Part shown: positions 24,627 to 33,385 of the stretch, piece by piece | Position numbering within the stretch: the stretch's first letter is position 1 | How the letters are laid out: every line of letters begins with the position of its first letter | DNA from: Bacillus sp. MM2020_1 | Lineage (GTDB): Bacteria > Bacillota > Bacilli > Bacillales > Cytobacillaceae | DNA: 33,502 bases | Reading direction: 5' to 3' | Assembly: GCA_011250595.1 (NCBI GenBank) | Contig: JAANMP010000056.1 | Location: 1 to 33,502, forward strand | Notes under the pieces: generated by a model | Databases searched by the model: none | What the model was told of the DNA's origin: nothing | The model's input: the letters and a program-made list of their open reading frames with translations, nothing else | Translations under genes and position numbers: made by a program

Positions 24627-24661
24627 AAATAGCCGTTCCTTCCATGGATACGGCTATTTTT
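24627..24661. terminator. Bidirectional terminator between ytzB and ytnP
   Basis: A perfect 9-bp stem AAATAGCCG (24627-24635) / CGGCTATTT (24651-24659) is followed by TT on plus and partly A-rich on the other side. It lies between the two convergent genes. Confidence 0.8.
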
Positions 24662-24664
24662 AAC

Positions 24665-25507
24665 TTATCCTCCTCTCTTAATACTCTCCACTATTTCTTT
24701 CCCGTTTGTATCCCACTTTACTGCACGGTAAAAGGCATCATGATAAAAGCTGAACCAAGCGTTTTTTTCCAATCCGTAGGGCAGCCATTTTTCCTTGGCT
24801 GCGATTGAGGTCATCGGGTAATCATCATAGGCCATTACCCATAATACCGGTTGGTGGGCATGTGTAGCCATCAGGTCTGCCATATGAATTAATATTTCCC
24901 CCGCATCCTCTATGATAAGGATAGAATGTCCATCACTATGACCACCTGTATGGACCATTGTAATCGCTCCTAAATTCCACTTTCCCTCAAATGGAACCAC
25001 CTGTGATTCAATTGCTTCCCAGTTCTCTTTCCAATATGTATTTTTTGAACGAATGTTTGGACTCTGCATTTCGTCCCATTCTATTCGTGAAGTTATAATT
25101 TGTGCATTGGGAAATGCGGAAACATATTGCCCCTTTTCAAGCTTTGTCAGACCGCCAGCATGGTCAAAGTGCAAATGGGTCATTAAAACGTAATCAATCT
25201 CCTCTGCTTTTAAACCTAACCTTGCTAACGATTCATCTAGCTCAGATTCACTAGTGACCCCATAGTTTCTTAATTGCTTTTCCGTTAATTTTCCTTTCCC
25301 AATCCCAGTTTCAACTAAGAAGTTCTTTCCATCCATTTGCAAAACAAACGGGTCTGTTGGCAATTCAATCTGGTTTTTCTCATTGTGTGGATATTTCTTA
25401 GACCATAACCCTCTTGGAACAACCCCAAACATAGCCCCACCATCTAAATTGGTTACCCCTCCAGATAACCATGTCAGTGAGACGCCGCCAATTTTTAATG
25501 TTTCCAA
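24665..25507 (-). CDS. ytnP: N-acyl homoserine lactonase-like metallo-beta-lactamase YtnP
   Basis: The 280-residue metallo-beta-lactamase-fold protein has the zinc motif HLHFDH at 111-116 (MTHLHFDHAGGL) and further ligands around MVHTGGHSDGHS. B. subtilis YtnP degrades acyl-homoserine lactones and interferes with signalling in neighbouring bacteria; it is also a lactonase. The start is TTG (METLKIGG), eight bases after GGGGG; the open frame goes on to 25540 but that adds a lysine-rich stretch that includes the ribosome site. It is a separate unit: trmB upstream has its own terminator and ytzB converges from the other side. Confidence 0.92.
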   Translation of the reverse strand: METLKIGGVSLTWLSGGVTNLDGGAMFGVVPRGLWSKKYPHNEKNQIELPTDPFVLQMDGKNFLVETGIGKGKLTEKQLRNYGVTSESELDESLARLGLKAEEIDYVLMTHLHFDHAGGLTKLEKGQYVSAFPNAQIITSRIEWDEMQSPNIRSKNTYWKENWEAIESQVVPFEGKWNLGAITMVHTGGHSDGHSILIIEDAGEILIHMADLMATHAHQPVLWVMAYDDYPMTSIAAKEKWLPYGLEKNAWFSFYHDAFYRAVKWDTNGKEIVESIKRGG

Positions 25508-25560
25508 CTTCTCATCCCCCTTTTTTCTATATTTTAACATTGACTATCCTGTTGGAAAAC

Positions 25561-25588
25561 CAAAAAGAACAGTTCAAAATTGAACTGT
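25561..25588 (-). terminator. Terminator of trmB
   Basis: A perfect 8-bp stem ACAGTTCA (25569-25576) / TGAACTGT (25581-25588) with a four-base loop is followed on the minus strand by TCTTTTTG. Confidence 0.85.
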
Positions 25589-25597
25589 CCCCCAAAA

Positions 25598-26239
25598 TTA
25601 GTTTGTATATTTGACTTCACAACGGTAAATTCGATGACCTTTTTCCGAAAATTTTTCTTCATACTCTGTCATGATGTTTCCTTCATACTCACTATTATGA
25701 AAGTCTAGACTTACATATTTTAATAACAAGCCGTACGCGGAAAAACTCATTAACGAATATTCAAATAAACCCTGATTGTCGGTTTTAAAATGAATTTCCC
25801 CACCATCAACCATAATATCCTCATATAGCTTTAAGAAATCTTTATACGTTAATCTTCTCTTTTCATGGCGCCCTTTTGGCCATGGATCGGAAAAGTTTAA
25901 ATAGACCTGATTTACATCATTCTTCGCAAAGTATTTCGCTAAATCATTTGCATTTACATTAAGAAGCCTGAGATTCGGTAAATCCGCTTCAATTAAACGG
26001 TCTAAAGCCGTAATGATGACACTATCGTATAGTTCAATCCCTATATAATTAATCCCCGGATTTGCTTTCGCCATTTCGGTCATAAATTGACCCTTGCCGG
26101 TACCTACTTCAATATGAAGGGGGTGATTATTACCAAATACTTCGTGCCATTTTCCTTTAAATTGTTCTGGATTGGCAACTACATATTGAGGGTATTGATC
26201 TATTCTGTCCTTTGCCCAAGGTTTATGTCTGACTCTCAT
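25598..26239 (-). CDS. trmB: tRNA (guanine-N7)-methyltransferase
   Basis: SAM-dependent enzyme that makes m7G46 in the variable loop of tRNAs. The 213-residue protein has the start MRVRHKPWAKD typical of Bacillus TrmB, the SAM motif HIEVGTGKGQFM near residues 43-54, and the conserved NFSDPWPKGRHEKRRLT block that carries the catalytic region. A GTG three codons earlier is open, but it is too close to AGGAG; the ATG used is eight bases from it. Single-gene unit between ytnP and ytzH. Confidence 0.96.
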   Translation of the reverse strand: MRVRHKPWAKDRIDQYPQYVVANPEQFKGKWHEVFGNNHPLHIEVGTGKGQFMTEMAKANPGINYIGIELYDSVIITALDRLIEADLPNLRLLNVNANDLAKYFAKNDVNQVYLNFSDPWPKGRHEKRRLTYKDFLKLYEDIMVDGGEIHFKTDNQGLFEYSLMSFSAYGLLLKYVSLDFHNSEYEGNIMTEYEEKFSEKGHRIYRCEVKYTN

Positions 26240-26331
26240 TTCTGACACTCCTAAAAATAATATTGTTTACTATATATCATGCACCAATTGTCCAACAAGT
26301 TTAACTATATGGAAATAAGATGATGCATAAA

Positions 26332-26375
26332 CAAAAAAAGAATTCACAACCTAACAGTGTGAATTCTTGTTTTTA
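26332..26375. terminator. Bidirectional hairpin upstream of ytzH
   Basis: A perfect 11-bp stem AAGAATTCACA (26338-26348) / TGTGAATTCTT (26358-26368) has TTTTTTT on its minus-strand side and GTTTTTAAA on plus. No plus-strand gene lies upstream, so its natural use is probably to end minus-strand transcripts that leave ytmP and cross ytzH antisense. Confidence 0.75.
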
Positions 26376-26401
26376 AATAACACTTGAGAGGGTGTACATT
26401 C

Positions 26402-26680
26402 ATGCCATTAAGTCATGGTGACCAAGTTACATTGTTAAAAGATATATTAAACAATCACCAAACAGATTGTTGCGGGTCCGTTGCAGAATGCGAACAACTG
26501 GAGCGCTTAGTGAAATCCCTAATGGTAAACACACAGGTTGATCAAAATGTAAAAAATATCTTACAAGAAGTATACCATTACAGCCAACATGGGGTTGGTA
26601 CTGCAGATTTAGATCAACACATCTTATCTAACCAAGAAAACTTATCAAATTGGGTAAGTGATATTGGACAGTTTTCTTAA
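26402..26680 (+). CDS. ytzH: YtzH-like small protein, unknown function
   Basis: The 92-residue soluble, mostly helical protein (MPLSHGDQVTLLKDILNNHQ) matches the YtzH-like family in length and place. It has two adjacent cysteines (residues 23-24, TDCCGS) and one more at residue 30, but no known motif. GAGAGGGTG precedes the ATG; an upstream in-frame ATG at 26384 lacks a ribosome site. Its stop codon directly abuts the stop codon of convergent ytmP, with no bases between. A terminator-like hairpin lies about 35 bp before its start. Confidence 0.85.
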   Translation: MPLSHGDQVTLLKDILNNHQTDCCGSVAECEQLERLVKSLMVNTQVDQNVKNILQEVYHYSQHGVGTADLDQHILSNQENLSNWVSDIGQFS

Positions 26681-27454
26681 CTAGAGAATTTCATCTAAAA
26701 ACTTGATCCACTTGTTCATTTCTTCCAAGCGATCTTTATTTTTATACCATTGGATCGAAGAAAGAGTTTGAATGGTCACATACCACTTCATGCGCAGTTT
26801 AAGATCTTCCGTCAGCTTTTGACCATAAAGCTCTAACCAATCCTGCCAGTTATTCTCTGGAATATACCAATAAAGGAGCAATCCCAGGTCAATGGCAGGG
26901 TCGGCAATCATTGCCCCGTCCCAATCAATCAAGTACAACTGGTTGTCTTCTGCAAGCAGCCAGTTGTTATGGTTGACATCACCATGACAAACCACTTTTT
27001 CATCGCAATAGACATTTAAAGCTTCCTTTTTTAAAAAGTCCATTGCTTTTTGCGATTCAGGCAAGTGGAGCACCTCTTCATCTAACTCGTTCGCAACCCT
27101 TTGCAATAATGGTTCAGGATGTAATGGAGCGCTCTCTAGCCGGCCTAACATTCCTAGCATCGGCTCTGAGCAATGAATTTTCTTTAGCAGTCTCGCCACG
27201 AGCTCTTGGTTCATTTCTGACGGCTTTAACTCTCTGCCAGGAAGCCATTGCTGTGCAGTTATGACATCTCCACTTTCCAACCGTTTTGTCCATACAAGCT
27301 TTGGTACAATACCTTCAGCTGAAAGAACAGCAAGAAACGGAGACGAATTCCGCTTTAAGAAAAGTCTTTGGTCTTTATATTTTGCATAAAAGGCTTCACC
27401 TGTTTTGCCTCCAGCAGGGGTAATTTCCCATTCTTGTCCAAGTATATGATCCAA
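26681..27454 (-). CDS. ytmP: Phosphotransferase-fold kinase YtmP (APH/choline kinase-like)
   Basis: The 257-residue protein has the kinase catalytic signature HGDVNHNNWL (His157, Asp159, Asn163/164) followed by the metal-binding LIDWDGA (Asp177), as in aminoglycoside phosphotransferases and choline kinases. The substrate is unknown; a small-molecule alcohol is likely rather than an antibiotic, since the gene is part of the conserved core. Translation begins at TTG, six bases after AGGTGA. Its stop touches the ytzH stop, so its transcript must cross ytzH before meeting a terminator. Confidence 0.88.
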   Translation of the reverse strand: MDHILGQEWEITPAGGKTGEAFYAKYKDQRLFLKRNSSPFLAVLSAEGIVPKLVWTKRLESGDVITAQQWLPGRELKPSEMNQELVARLLKKIHCSEPMLGMLGRLESAPLHPEPLLQRVANELDEEVLHLPESQKAMDFLKKEALNVYCDEKVVCHGDVNHNNWLLAEDNQLYLIDWDGAMIADPAIDLGLLLYWYIPENNWQDWLELYGQKLTEDLKLRMKWYVTIQTLSSIQWYKNKDRLEEMNKWIKFLDEIL

Positions 27455-27580
27455 AATTGCTCACCTTCAATTTATGCCGTTCTTATGGGCTTATTCCCCT
27501 TCTGTTTAAGAGGTAAAACCAGTGCTGCCGGAAGGTCTTATATTACCACAGTTTCATCAACAGCTTTTTATTTTTTAGAA

Positions 27581-27618
27581 ATAAAAAAAAGCTATTGAAA
27601 CCATTGCACACAATAGCC
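27581..27618 (-). terminator. Terminator of amyX
   Basis: Minus-strand stem CTATTG/CAATAG, extended by GC pairs (arms 27591-27597 and 27611-27617), is followed by TTTTTTTT (27583-27590). It lies some 55 bp after the amyX stop. Confidence 0.8.
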
Positions 27619-27673
27619 ATCTTAATAAATTTTATCTCGAATTACCTTTTTTCGTCAAGTAAATCTGAAGAAA

Positions 27674-29806
27674 CTATTTTTTCAGTAAAACATTAATGGA
27701 TACTGGTTCCAAAATAATTTCTCCACCAGACAAAAACTTCTTGGAAGAAATTTCAGCTTGGTTATAATCTGCTAACACTGCCCAATCCCCATCTGGAATT
27801 AAAACTGTTTGCTTCTTGGATGAAGAGTTAATGAATAAGAGTAGCTCATCTTCACTGGTAAACAAATATCCCAACACCGGTACTTCACATCGTAATTGGC
27901 GGATATTTGTACGAATTTCAACAGCAGTTCTCATTCGGAAACAAGGAAAGGCTTTACGGATTTGAATAATCCCTTTAATATATTTTACGTTTTCTTTATA
28001 CAAAATTTTTCGTTCCCAATCCAATTGATTGGTTTCATCCGGGGAACGGTAACTATTCCCATCCCCCTTTTTTGTCCGAAAGAACTCTTGACCGCTGTGA
28101 AGAAAAGGAATTCCCTGTGACAATAAGACAATACTTGTGGCGAGACGATGATACTTGATTCGTAAAGAATCATCTGCATCAGGGAGACAAGCTAGAAGTT
28201 TATCCCACATTGTATGATTATCATGGCATTCAACATAGTTCACAGATTGGAACGGTTCATGAAAAACGGCCGACCCCTGTTTCGTGAAACCGACACTCCC
28301 AGTAATTACCTCATTCGCAGCCTCTAGGTAGTGCTCATTTCCTAAAGCATAGCCCTTATCAAACAAATTAAAGGAACTACCCTTTATACAATCACGAAAT
28401 CTATCATTGAATTGAGCTATGTTTGGCATTTTTGCCTGATTGGCAATGGTTGCTTTCTGCTCGACTGGAAGTGGTGTGTTCAGACTCCAGCCTTCACCGA
28501 TGATCATTGTTCCTTTTGACAGTCTGTCGCACTCTTTCCTTACTTCAGACATGGTCTGTACATCCAATATTCCCATCAAATCAAAGCGAAAACCATCGAT
28601 ATGATATTCCTCCAGCCAATGCGAAATGGAATCCACTATAAATTTTCTGACCATTTTCCGTTCCGATGCTATATCATTCCCCACACCAGTCCCATTTGAA
28701 GGGAGACCAATATCATTATGGCGAAAATAATAACCAGGGACTACCTTTTCAAAGGAGGAAGTCTCACGGATGTATACATGGTTATAAACTACATCCATGA
28801 TTACTCGGAGGCCAAGACTATGAACTTGATCAATTAACTGTTTTAACTCAATGATTCTTGAATATGGATTGGCAGGATTCGTTGAATAGCTTCCTTCGGG
28901 AGCGTTAAAATGAAGCGGATTGTATCCCCAGTTATATTCATTACTTGGCCGCAGTTCATCCACACCAACAAAATCATGGAAGGGGAGGAATTCTATATGG
29001 GTAATCCCCAAGTCTTTCATATAAGATAACCCTGTAGGTTCTCCGTCTATCCCTTTTGTATTTAGCTCAGCTGCACCGAGATAAAGTCCTTTATTCTGCA
29101 CACCGCTTTTGGAGTGAATGGTGAGGTCCCTAATATGTGTTTCATAAATGATGGCATCTACAGCACTTTCAATAGAGGGTAAGCTTGGACGCGGCCTACG
29201 TGTTTTCTCAAGACTCACAATGACTCCAAGCTCTCCGTTGACAGTCACCGCCTTAGCATAAGGATCGACTGCCTCACGCCATTCTTGATTCACAAGGATG
29301 AGGAAACTATAATGATACAATTCTAAATCTCGGTTAACAGTCACTGACCATATGCCGCGATCCTCACGTTTCATTTTAACAATTTCTGAAAAACTGCTAT
29401 TAGCAGGCCGTAGCTTTAATTTTACTTGCGTGGCGGTAGGTGCCCAGAGCTTAAAACGGGTTTGCCCGGCATGTAAGGTAACTCCAAGGTCCTTACCATC
29501 ATAATAAAATTTTTCATCAAAGGCATCCGTTCGAATCACAGCACCAATTTGCAGGTCTGTTTTCCCACCATGTTCATCAATAATCATATATTGTTTTTCA
29601 AATGAATAATCCTTTGAGAACTCACAAATATATTTCATTTTATTATCAATTTGTAACTTCTCGATGATTTTCAATGGATGTTCTTGAAAATCACTCGAAA
29701 TTAAGAAAGAGGATGACAAACCGTGATGGTAGGAAAGTGGAAGAAGAATCGTAATGATCTTCATCTCATCTAGATAGGCAAAGAAATTTCGGTCAGTAGC
29801 AATCAT
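27674..29806 (-). CDS. amyX: Type I pullulanase
   Basis: Hydrolyses alpha-1,6 branch points in pullulan, glycogen and related glucans. The 710-residue GH13 protein shows a CBM48-like domain (about 105-190), the pullulanase type I signature YNWGYNP (291-297), then the GH13 regions DVVYNHVY, GFRFDLMG with nucleophile Asp409, GEGW with acid/base Glu438, and CHDNHT with Asp529. There is no signal peptide, so it acts inside the cell, on imported maltodextrin or stored glycogen, like B. subtilis AmyX (718 residues). GAGAGGGA precedes the ATG, which overlaps the end of ytlR by 14 bp, so the two are translationally coupled. It is the last gene of ytlP-ytlR-amyX. Confidence 0.96.
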   Translation of the reverse strand: MIATDRNFFAYLDEMKIITILLPLSYHHGLSSSFLISSDFQEHPLKIIEKLQIDNKMKYICEFSKDYSFEKQYMIIDEHGGKTDLQIGAVIRTDAFDEKFYYDGKDLGVTLHAGQTRFKLWAPTATQVKLKLRPANSSFSEIVKMKREDRGIWSVTVNRDLELYHYSFLILVNQEWREAVDPYAKAVTVNGELGVIVSLEKTRRPRPSLPSIESAVDAIIYETHIRDLTIHSKSGVQNKGLYLGAAELNTKGIDGEPTGLSYMKDLGITHIEFLPFHDFVGVDELRPSNEYNWGYNPLHFNAPEGSYSTNPANPYSRIIELKQLIDQVHSLGLRVIMDVVYNHVYIRETSSFEKVVPGYYFRHNDIGLPSNGTGVGNDIASERKMVRKFIVDSISHWLEEYHIDGFRFDLMGILDVQTMSEVRKECDRLSKGTMIIGEGWSLNTPLPVEQKATIANQAKMPNIAQFNDRFRDCIKGSSFNLFDKGYALGNEHYLEAANEVITGSVGFTKQGSAVFHEPFQSVNYVECHDNHTMWDKLLACLPDADDSLRIKYHRLATSIVLLSQGIPFLHSGQEFFRTKKGDGNSYRSPDETNQLDWERKILYKENVKYIKGIIQIRKAFPCFRMRTAVEIRTNIRQLRCEVPVLGYLFTSEDELLLFINSSSKKQTVLIPDGDWAVLADYNQAEISSKKFLSGGEIILEPVSINVLLKK

Positions 29807-30776
29807 TCGAGTCCCTCTCTTTCAACTCCACTTCTTCCGCACGTTTTCTTCTCGTTAACACCTGTAAAGCACTTGCTTGAAGGTGGATATTTAAAGGTGT
29901 AAATCCAATATGCTCCCCATCTGCATGGACAAATAGTTTTGCCTGCGAATGGATGGAAACATCCGTGCCTATATATGTTTTTACTTCTTTAAAATGGATA
30001 TGCTTTCCCCAAAACACACTGATAAAAACAAGTAAGAGCTTCCATCTGGATAATCTTTGAACAACGGTTATATCAAATAATCCATCATCAGGCTCGGCAG
30101 CAGGAGCAATTTTCATCCCCCCACCATAAAATGGTTGATTGGAAACCGTTACAAACCATGTTTGTTCAAATATATGCTTTTCTCCGTCAATTGATAAATC
30201 AATTGTGGAGGTTTTATAAGTAAATAATTTTTTTAAGAGAAAATAAACATAAACCATCCTGCCCAGCGAAAGTTTATTGAATATAGCCTTCATCCTGGAT
30301 TGATTCACTTCATAGGAAATGGTGGCATCAAACCCTGCCCCCATATTGTTAATGAAATAGTGCTCATGGGAATCATTCATGGTAATTTTCCCCACATCAA
30401 TTGGCTGGCCTGTTTGTTTTGCCAGGCGGAGAATCACCTCTAATGCTTCGACGGGGTCGACAGGAACTTGAAATCCTCTTGAAAAATCATTCCCTGACCC
30501 GCCTGGAATAAATCCTAATGTAATATGATTCTCCTTCACTGCACCATTCACCACTTCATGCATCGTTCCATCCCCGCCAACTGCAATGATCATCTTTTGC
30601 TCCGTATTCTTTAGTGCTATTTGACCGGCAAGGATATTTGCATGACCCGGATATTCAGTAAAGAAAGCAAGATAGGGTACCTTTTTAACCTTAAGCTGCC
30701 GTTCCACTCTCTCCCATATTGTAAAGCAGTGGCCGTTGCCGGCTTTTGGATTAACAATAAAGTAAATTTCTTTCAT
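29793..30776 (-). CDS. ytlR: Diacylglycerol kinase-family lipid kinase YtlR
   Basis: The 327-residue protein has the DAGK catalytic domain with IVNPKAGNG (7-15), the nucleotide loop AVGGDGTMHEVVNG (65-78) and GGSGNDFSRG (92-101), plus a YegS-like C-terminal domain with the acidic motif PDDGLFD. It is likely to phosphorylate a lipid at the cytoplasmic face of the membrane; essential DAG recycling in Bacillus is done by DgkB, so the substrate of this paralogue is open. AAAGG precedes the ATG. It follows ytlP by 15 bp and overlaps amyX by 14 bp. Confidence 0.92.
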   Translation of the reverse strand: MKEIYFIVNPKAGNGHCFTIWERVERQLKVKKVPYLAFFTEYPGHANILAGQIALKNTEQKMIIAVGGDGTMHEVVNGAVKENHITLGFIPGGSGNDFSRGFQVPVDPVEALEVILRLAKQTGQPIDVGKITMNDSHEHYFINNMGAGFDATISYEVNQSRMKAIFNKLSLGRMVYVYFLLKKLFTYKTSTIDLSIDGEKHIFEQTWFVTVSNQPFYGGGMKIAPAAEPDDGLFDITVVQRLSRWKLLLVFISVFWGKHIHFKEVKTYIGTDVSIHSQAKLFVHADGEHIGFTPLNIHLQASALQVLTRRKRAEEVELKERDSNDCY

Positions 30777-30791
30777 AAGACCAACCTTTAG

Positions 30792-31367
30792 TTAATTTTT
30801 ATCTATTAGCGGATATATTTTTATCGCTTCATACTTTGGTGTTTTATCAAGGTGTGTTTGATAAATCACTACTTCACTTGCTTCAAATGATAAGGGGAAA
30901 GGCTGGAATTCTTCCCAAAGACCAAGCAGTTCGGTTTGGAAAGGTTGTTCCCCTTTCCACTTTCTAGCAAGAGTGATATGAGGACGAAATGGTCTTGTTT
31001 CAAGCTGAAACCCAGCTTTCTCACAAGCGGAAAATACCTTATTTCTAATCGATTGCAAATTTTTGCTTTCCTCAGTATCAGCCCAAAAAACACGCGGAGA
31101 GTCAACACTTCCAAAAAATCCAAGTTTATTGATTTTCAAAGTAAATGCTTGCTCATCTTTAAGTGCTTCTTGAACTTGATTCTCCGCCTGTTTAAGTTTA
31201 TCAGGTGGAGCACTGCCTAGGAATGCTAAGGTTATATGCAAATCTTGATAATGGACCCAACGGCTAAATGGGATCCTTTCCTTTATTTTTTCGATATGTT
31301 CTTGCATCCTTAATTTCGTTTGTTCCGGGATTCTTACGGCAAAGAAAAAATGAGAGCGATGTTCCAT
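30792..31367 (-). CDS. thpR: RNA 2',3'-cyclic phosphodiesterase (ThpR/YtlP)
   Basis: A 191-residue 2H phosphoesterase with the two catalytic HxT motifs His44-Thr46 (LHITLAFLG) and His130-Thr132 (RPHITLARKW), and the family block DSPRVFWAD. It opens 2',3'-cyclic phosphates at RNA ends; older annotation calls the family 2'-5' RNA ligase. AAGGA lies eight bases before the ATG. It is the first gene of ytlP-ytlR-amyX; B. subtilis, as I recall, carries an extra gene (ytlQ) between ytlP and ytlR that is absent here. Confidence 0.93.
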   Translation of the reverse strand: MEHRSHFFFAVRIPEQTKLRMQEHIEKIKERIPFSRWVHYQDLHITLAFLGSAPPDKLKQAENQVQEALKDEQAFTLKINKLGFFGSVDSPRVFWADTEESKNLQSIRNKVFSACEKAGFQLETRPFRPHITLARKWKGEQPFQTELLGLWEEFQPFPLSFEASEVVIYQTHLDKTPKYEAIKIYPLIDKN

Positions 31368-31453
31368 TGTGATGTTCCTTTCTTCTCTGAGTTAATTTTA
31401 GTCTATTCTGTCCTAAATGTATCTAATTACAGACAGACAATTGACCGATTTTT

Positions 31454-31482
31454 TTTACAAAGCCCTGAAACTTATTTATGAT
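31454..31482 (+). promoter_or_regulatory. Candidate sigma-A promoter of ytkP
   Basis: TTTACA (31454-31459) and TATGAT (31477-31482) are separated by exactly 17 bp. The start codon is about 55 bp downstream. I saw no S-box or CymR-type element in the short leader. Confidence 0.6.
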
Positions 31483-31537
31483 GAAGTAGGAATCTAAAAT
31501 TTAAGAATTTACTACAAGTATTGAAAGGACGGTCCTT

Positions 31538-32467
31538 ATGAAAGTAGTTAACAATATCGCTGAATTAATCGGGGATACACCCTTAGTTAAATTAAACCGA
31601 TTATCACCTAAAGACGGTGCCGCGGTTTATTTAAAGCTGGAGTACTTTAACCCCAGCAAAAGCGTAAAAGACCGGGCAGCTTTTAATATGATTATCGAAG
31701 CAGAAAAGGCTGGAAAATTAACAGCAGGTTCAACTATTATAGAGCCGACCAGTGGCAATACAGGGATTGGCCTTGCCATGAATGCAGCCGCTAGAGGCTA
31801 TAGGTCGATTATTGTGATGCCTGATACAATGACACAAGAGCGAATCAGCATCCTAAGAGCATACGGCGCAGAGGTTGTCCTTACTCCCGGAGATGAGAAA
31901 ATGCCAGGTGCTATAAATAGGGCACTGGAATTAGCAAAGGAGATCCCCAATAGTTTTGTCCCAATGCAATTTGAAAATCATGCAAACTCGGATGCCCACC
32001 GGTTCACTACCGCAATTGAAATTATCGAAGCAATGAAAGAAATTGGGAAACCTCTGGCTGCTTTTGTTGCAACAGCTGGAACTGGTGGAACCATCACTGG
32101 AACAGGGGAAACCTTAAAAGAGCACTATGAAAACTTAACGGTTCATGTGGTCGAACCGAAGGGCTCACCTGTTTTGTCAGGCGGGAAACCAGGGAAACAC
32201 AAGCTGGTTGGGACTAGCCCAGGTTTTATCCCAGTTATTCTTAATCAAGATGTCTATGATGAAATTCATCAAATAAATGATGAAGATGCCTATGATATCG
32301 CACGCCGTTTGGCGACCGAAGAAGGAATTCTTGTCGGACCATCCTCCGGCGGTGCCTGCTTCGCAGCCATAGAAGTGGCGAAACGATTAACTCCTGATGA
32401 TGTAGTCGTTTGTATAGCCTGCGATACCGGGGAAAGGTATTTATCTAGTGACTTATTTCAGTTTTAG
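31538..32467 (+). CDS. ytkP: Cysteine synthase-family PLP enzyme (YtkP)
   Basis: The 309-residue protein belongs to the O-acetylserine sulfhydrylase/cystathionine beta-synthase family: internal-aldimine Lys44 in NPSKSVKDRAA, substrate loop TSGNTG (71-76), phosphate-binding GTGGT, and the C-terminal PSSGGA/ACDTGERYLS. It probably makes cysteine from O-acetylserine and sulfide or a related beta-replacement. B. subtilis YtkP is a paralogue of the main enzyme CysK, and its in vivo role is less certain. AAGGA lies eight bases before the ATG. It is transcribed alone from a good promoter and converges with dat. Confidence 0.92.
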   Translation: MKVVNNIAELIGDTPLVKLNRLSPKDGAAVYLKLEYFNPSKSVKDRAAFNMIIEAEKAGKLTAGSTIIEPTSGNTGIGLAMNAAARGYRSIIVMPDTMTQERISILRAYGAEVVLTPGDEKMPGAINRALELAKEIPNSFVPMQFENHANSDAHRFTTAIEIIEAMKEIGKPLAAFVATAGTGGTITGTGETLKEHYENLTVHVVEPKGSPVLSGGKPGKHKLVGTSPGFIPVILNQDVYDEIHQINDEDAYDIARRLATEEGILVGPSSGGACFAAIEVAKRLTPDDVVVCIACDTGERYLSSDLFQF

Positions 32468-32514
32468 AAAAAAAGACGTGGACACTTTACTCCTGTGCTC
32501 ACGTCTTTTTTTCT
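32466..32514. terminator. Bidirectional terminator between ytkP and dat
   Basis: A long inverted repeat (32466-32480 / 32500-32514) with core GACGTG/CACGTC is flanked by seven or more A and T. It can end both convergent genes; its last bases overlap the dat stop codon. Confidence 0.9.
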
Positions 32515-33385
32515 AATTAAAAATTTTATCTTTTAGTGTTCCGCATTGTTTTTCAATTTCTTGCTCAAACAATTCCTGTAGCTTTCTTGTAACAGGGCCG
32601 GGTAAACCATCCGTAACAGGCTTCCTATCTACTTCAATAATCGGCATGACCTCTGCAGTTGTACTTGATAGGAACACCTCATCAGCATTCACCAATTCCT
32701 CAAGTGTAAAAGCGCGTTCTTCCACCACGATATTGTTGTTTGTACAGACTTGCAAAATGACATCCTTTGTAATCCCTTTTAAAATGAGGTTATTCGATTG
32801 ATGCGTGCTGACAATGCCGTTTTTAACGACAAAGATATTGGAGGAACTTCCTTCCGTCACTTCTTCGCTGCGATGCTGAATCGCCTCAAAGCAGCCTTCA
32901 ACAATGGCTTTTTGCTTTGCTAATAGATTGCCTAGCAAATTCAAACTTTTTATGTCACAGCGCAGCCAGCGAATATCGTCAGTTACGATTGTTTTTACAC
33001 CAGCCTTCAAGCTTTCCAAAGGTCTGCCTATTTCCTTTGTATAGGCTACAAGGCACGGAGTTACATTTTCCGCAGGGAAAGCGTGATTACGAGGTGCGAC
33101 TCCTCTCGTAATCTGCATATAAATTGTCCCTAACTGGAGATTATTTTTTGCAATAAGCTCTTCAAGTAATCCTGTTAAATGCTCCTTCGTGTATGGAAGT
33201 GTGATTCCAATACTATCTAAACTTTTTTCAAAACGATTGAGATGTTCAGTTGCTGTGAACATTTTCCCATTATAGACACGAATAACCTCGTACACACCAT
33301 CGCCAAATTGATAGCCGCGGTCTTCTACATCAACCTTTGCTTCTGAACGCTTAATAATATTCTCATCCATGATTGCAAATTTCAT
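32513..33385 (-). CDS. dat: D-amino acid (D-alanine) transaminase
   Basis: PLP aminotransferase of fold class IV that interconverts D-Ala and 2-oxoglutarate with pyruvate and D-Glu, feeding D-Glu and D-Ala to peptidoglycan. The 290-residue protein has the PLP lysine at Lys146 (RCDIKSLNLL, Lys145 in the Bacillus YM-1 enzyme), the ExGYQFGDGVYEVIR block at 21-36, and SSSNIFVV. AAGGGGA precedes the ATG. In B. subtilis the orthologue is elsewhere; other Bacillus genomes, from memory, place dat beside pepV. About 115 bp of upstream region are in the window, without a promoter I would call. Confidence 0.95.
   Translation of the reverse strand: MKFAIMDENIIKRSEAKVDVEDRGYQFGDGVYEVIRVYNGKMFTATEHLNRFEKSLDSIGITLPYTKEHLTGLLEELIAKNNLQLGTIYMQITRGVAPRNHAFPAENVTPCLVAYTKEIGRPLESLKAGVKTIVTDDIRWLRCDIKSLNLLGNLLAKQKAIVEGCFEAIQHRSEEVTEGSSSNIFVVKNGIVSTHQSNNLILKGITKDVILQVCTNNNIVVEERAFTLEELVNADEVFLSSTTAEVMPIIEVDRKPVTDGLPGPVTRKLQELFEQEIEKQCGTLKDKIFN

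Noticed and set aside
26681..27454. ytmP as an aminoglycoside resistance gene
   Set aside because: The fold is APH-like, but the gene sits in conserved core order and has no resistance-type neighbours or transfer signs.
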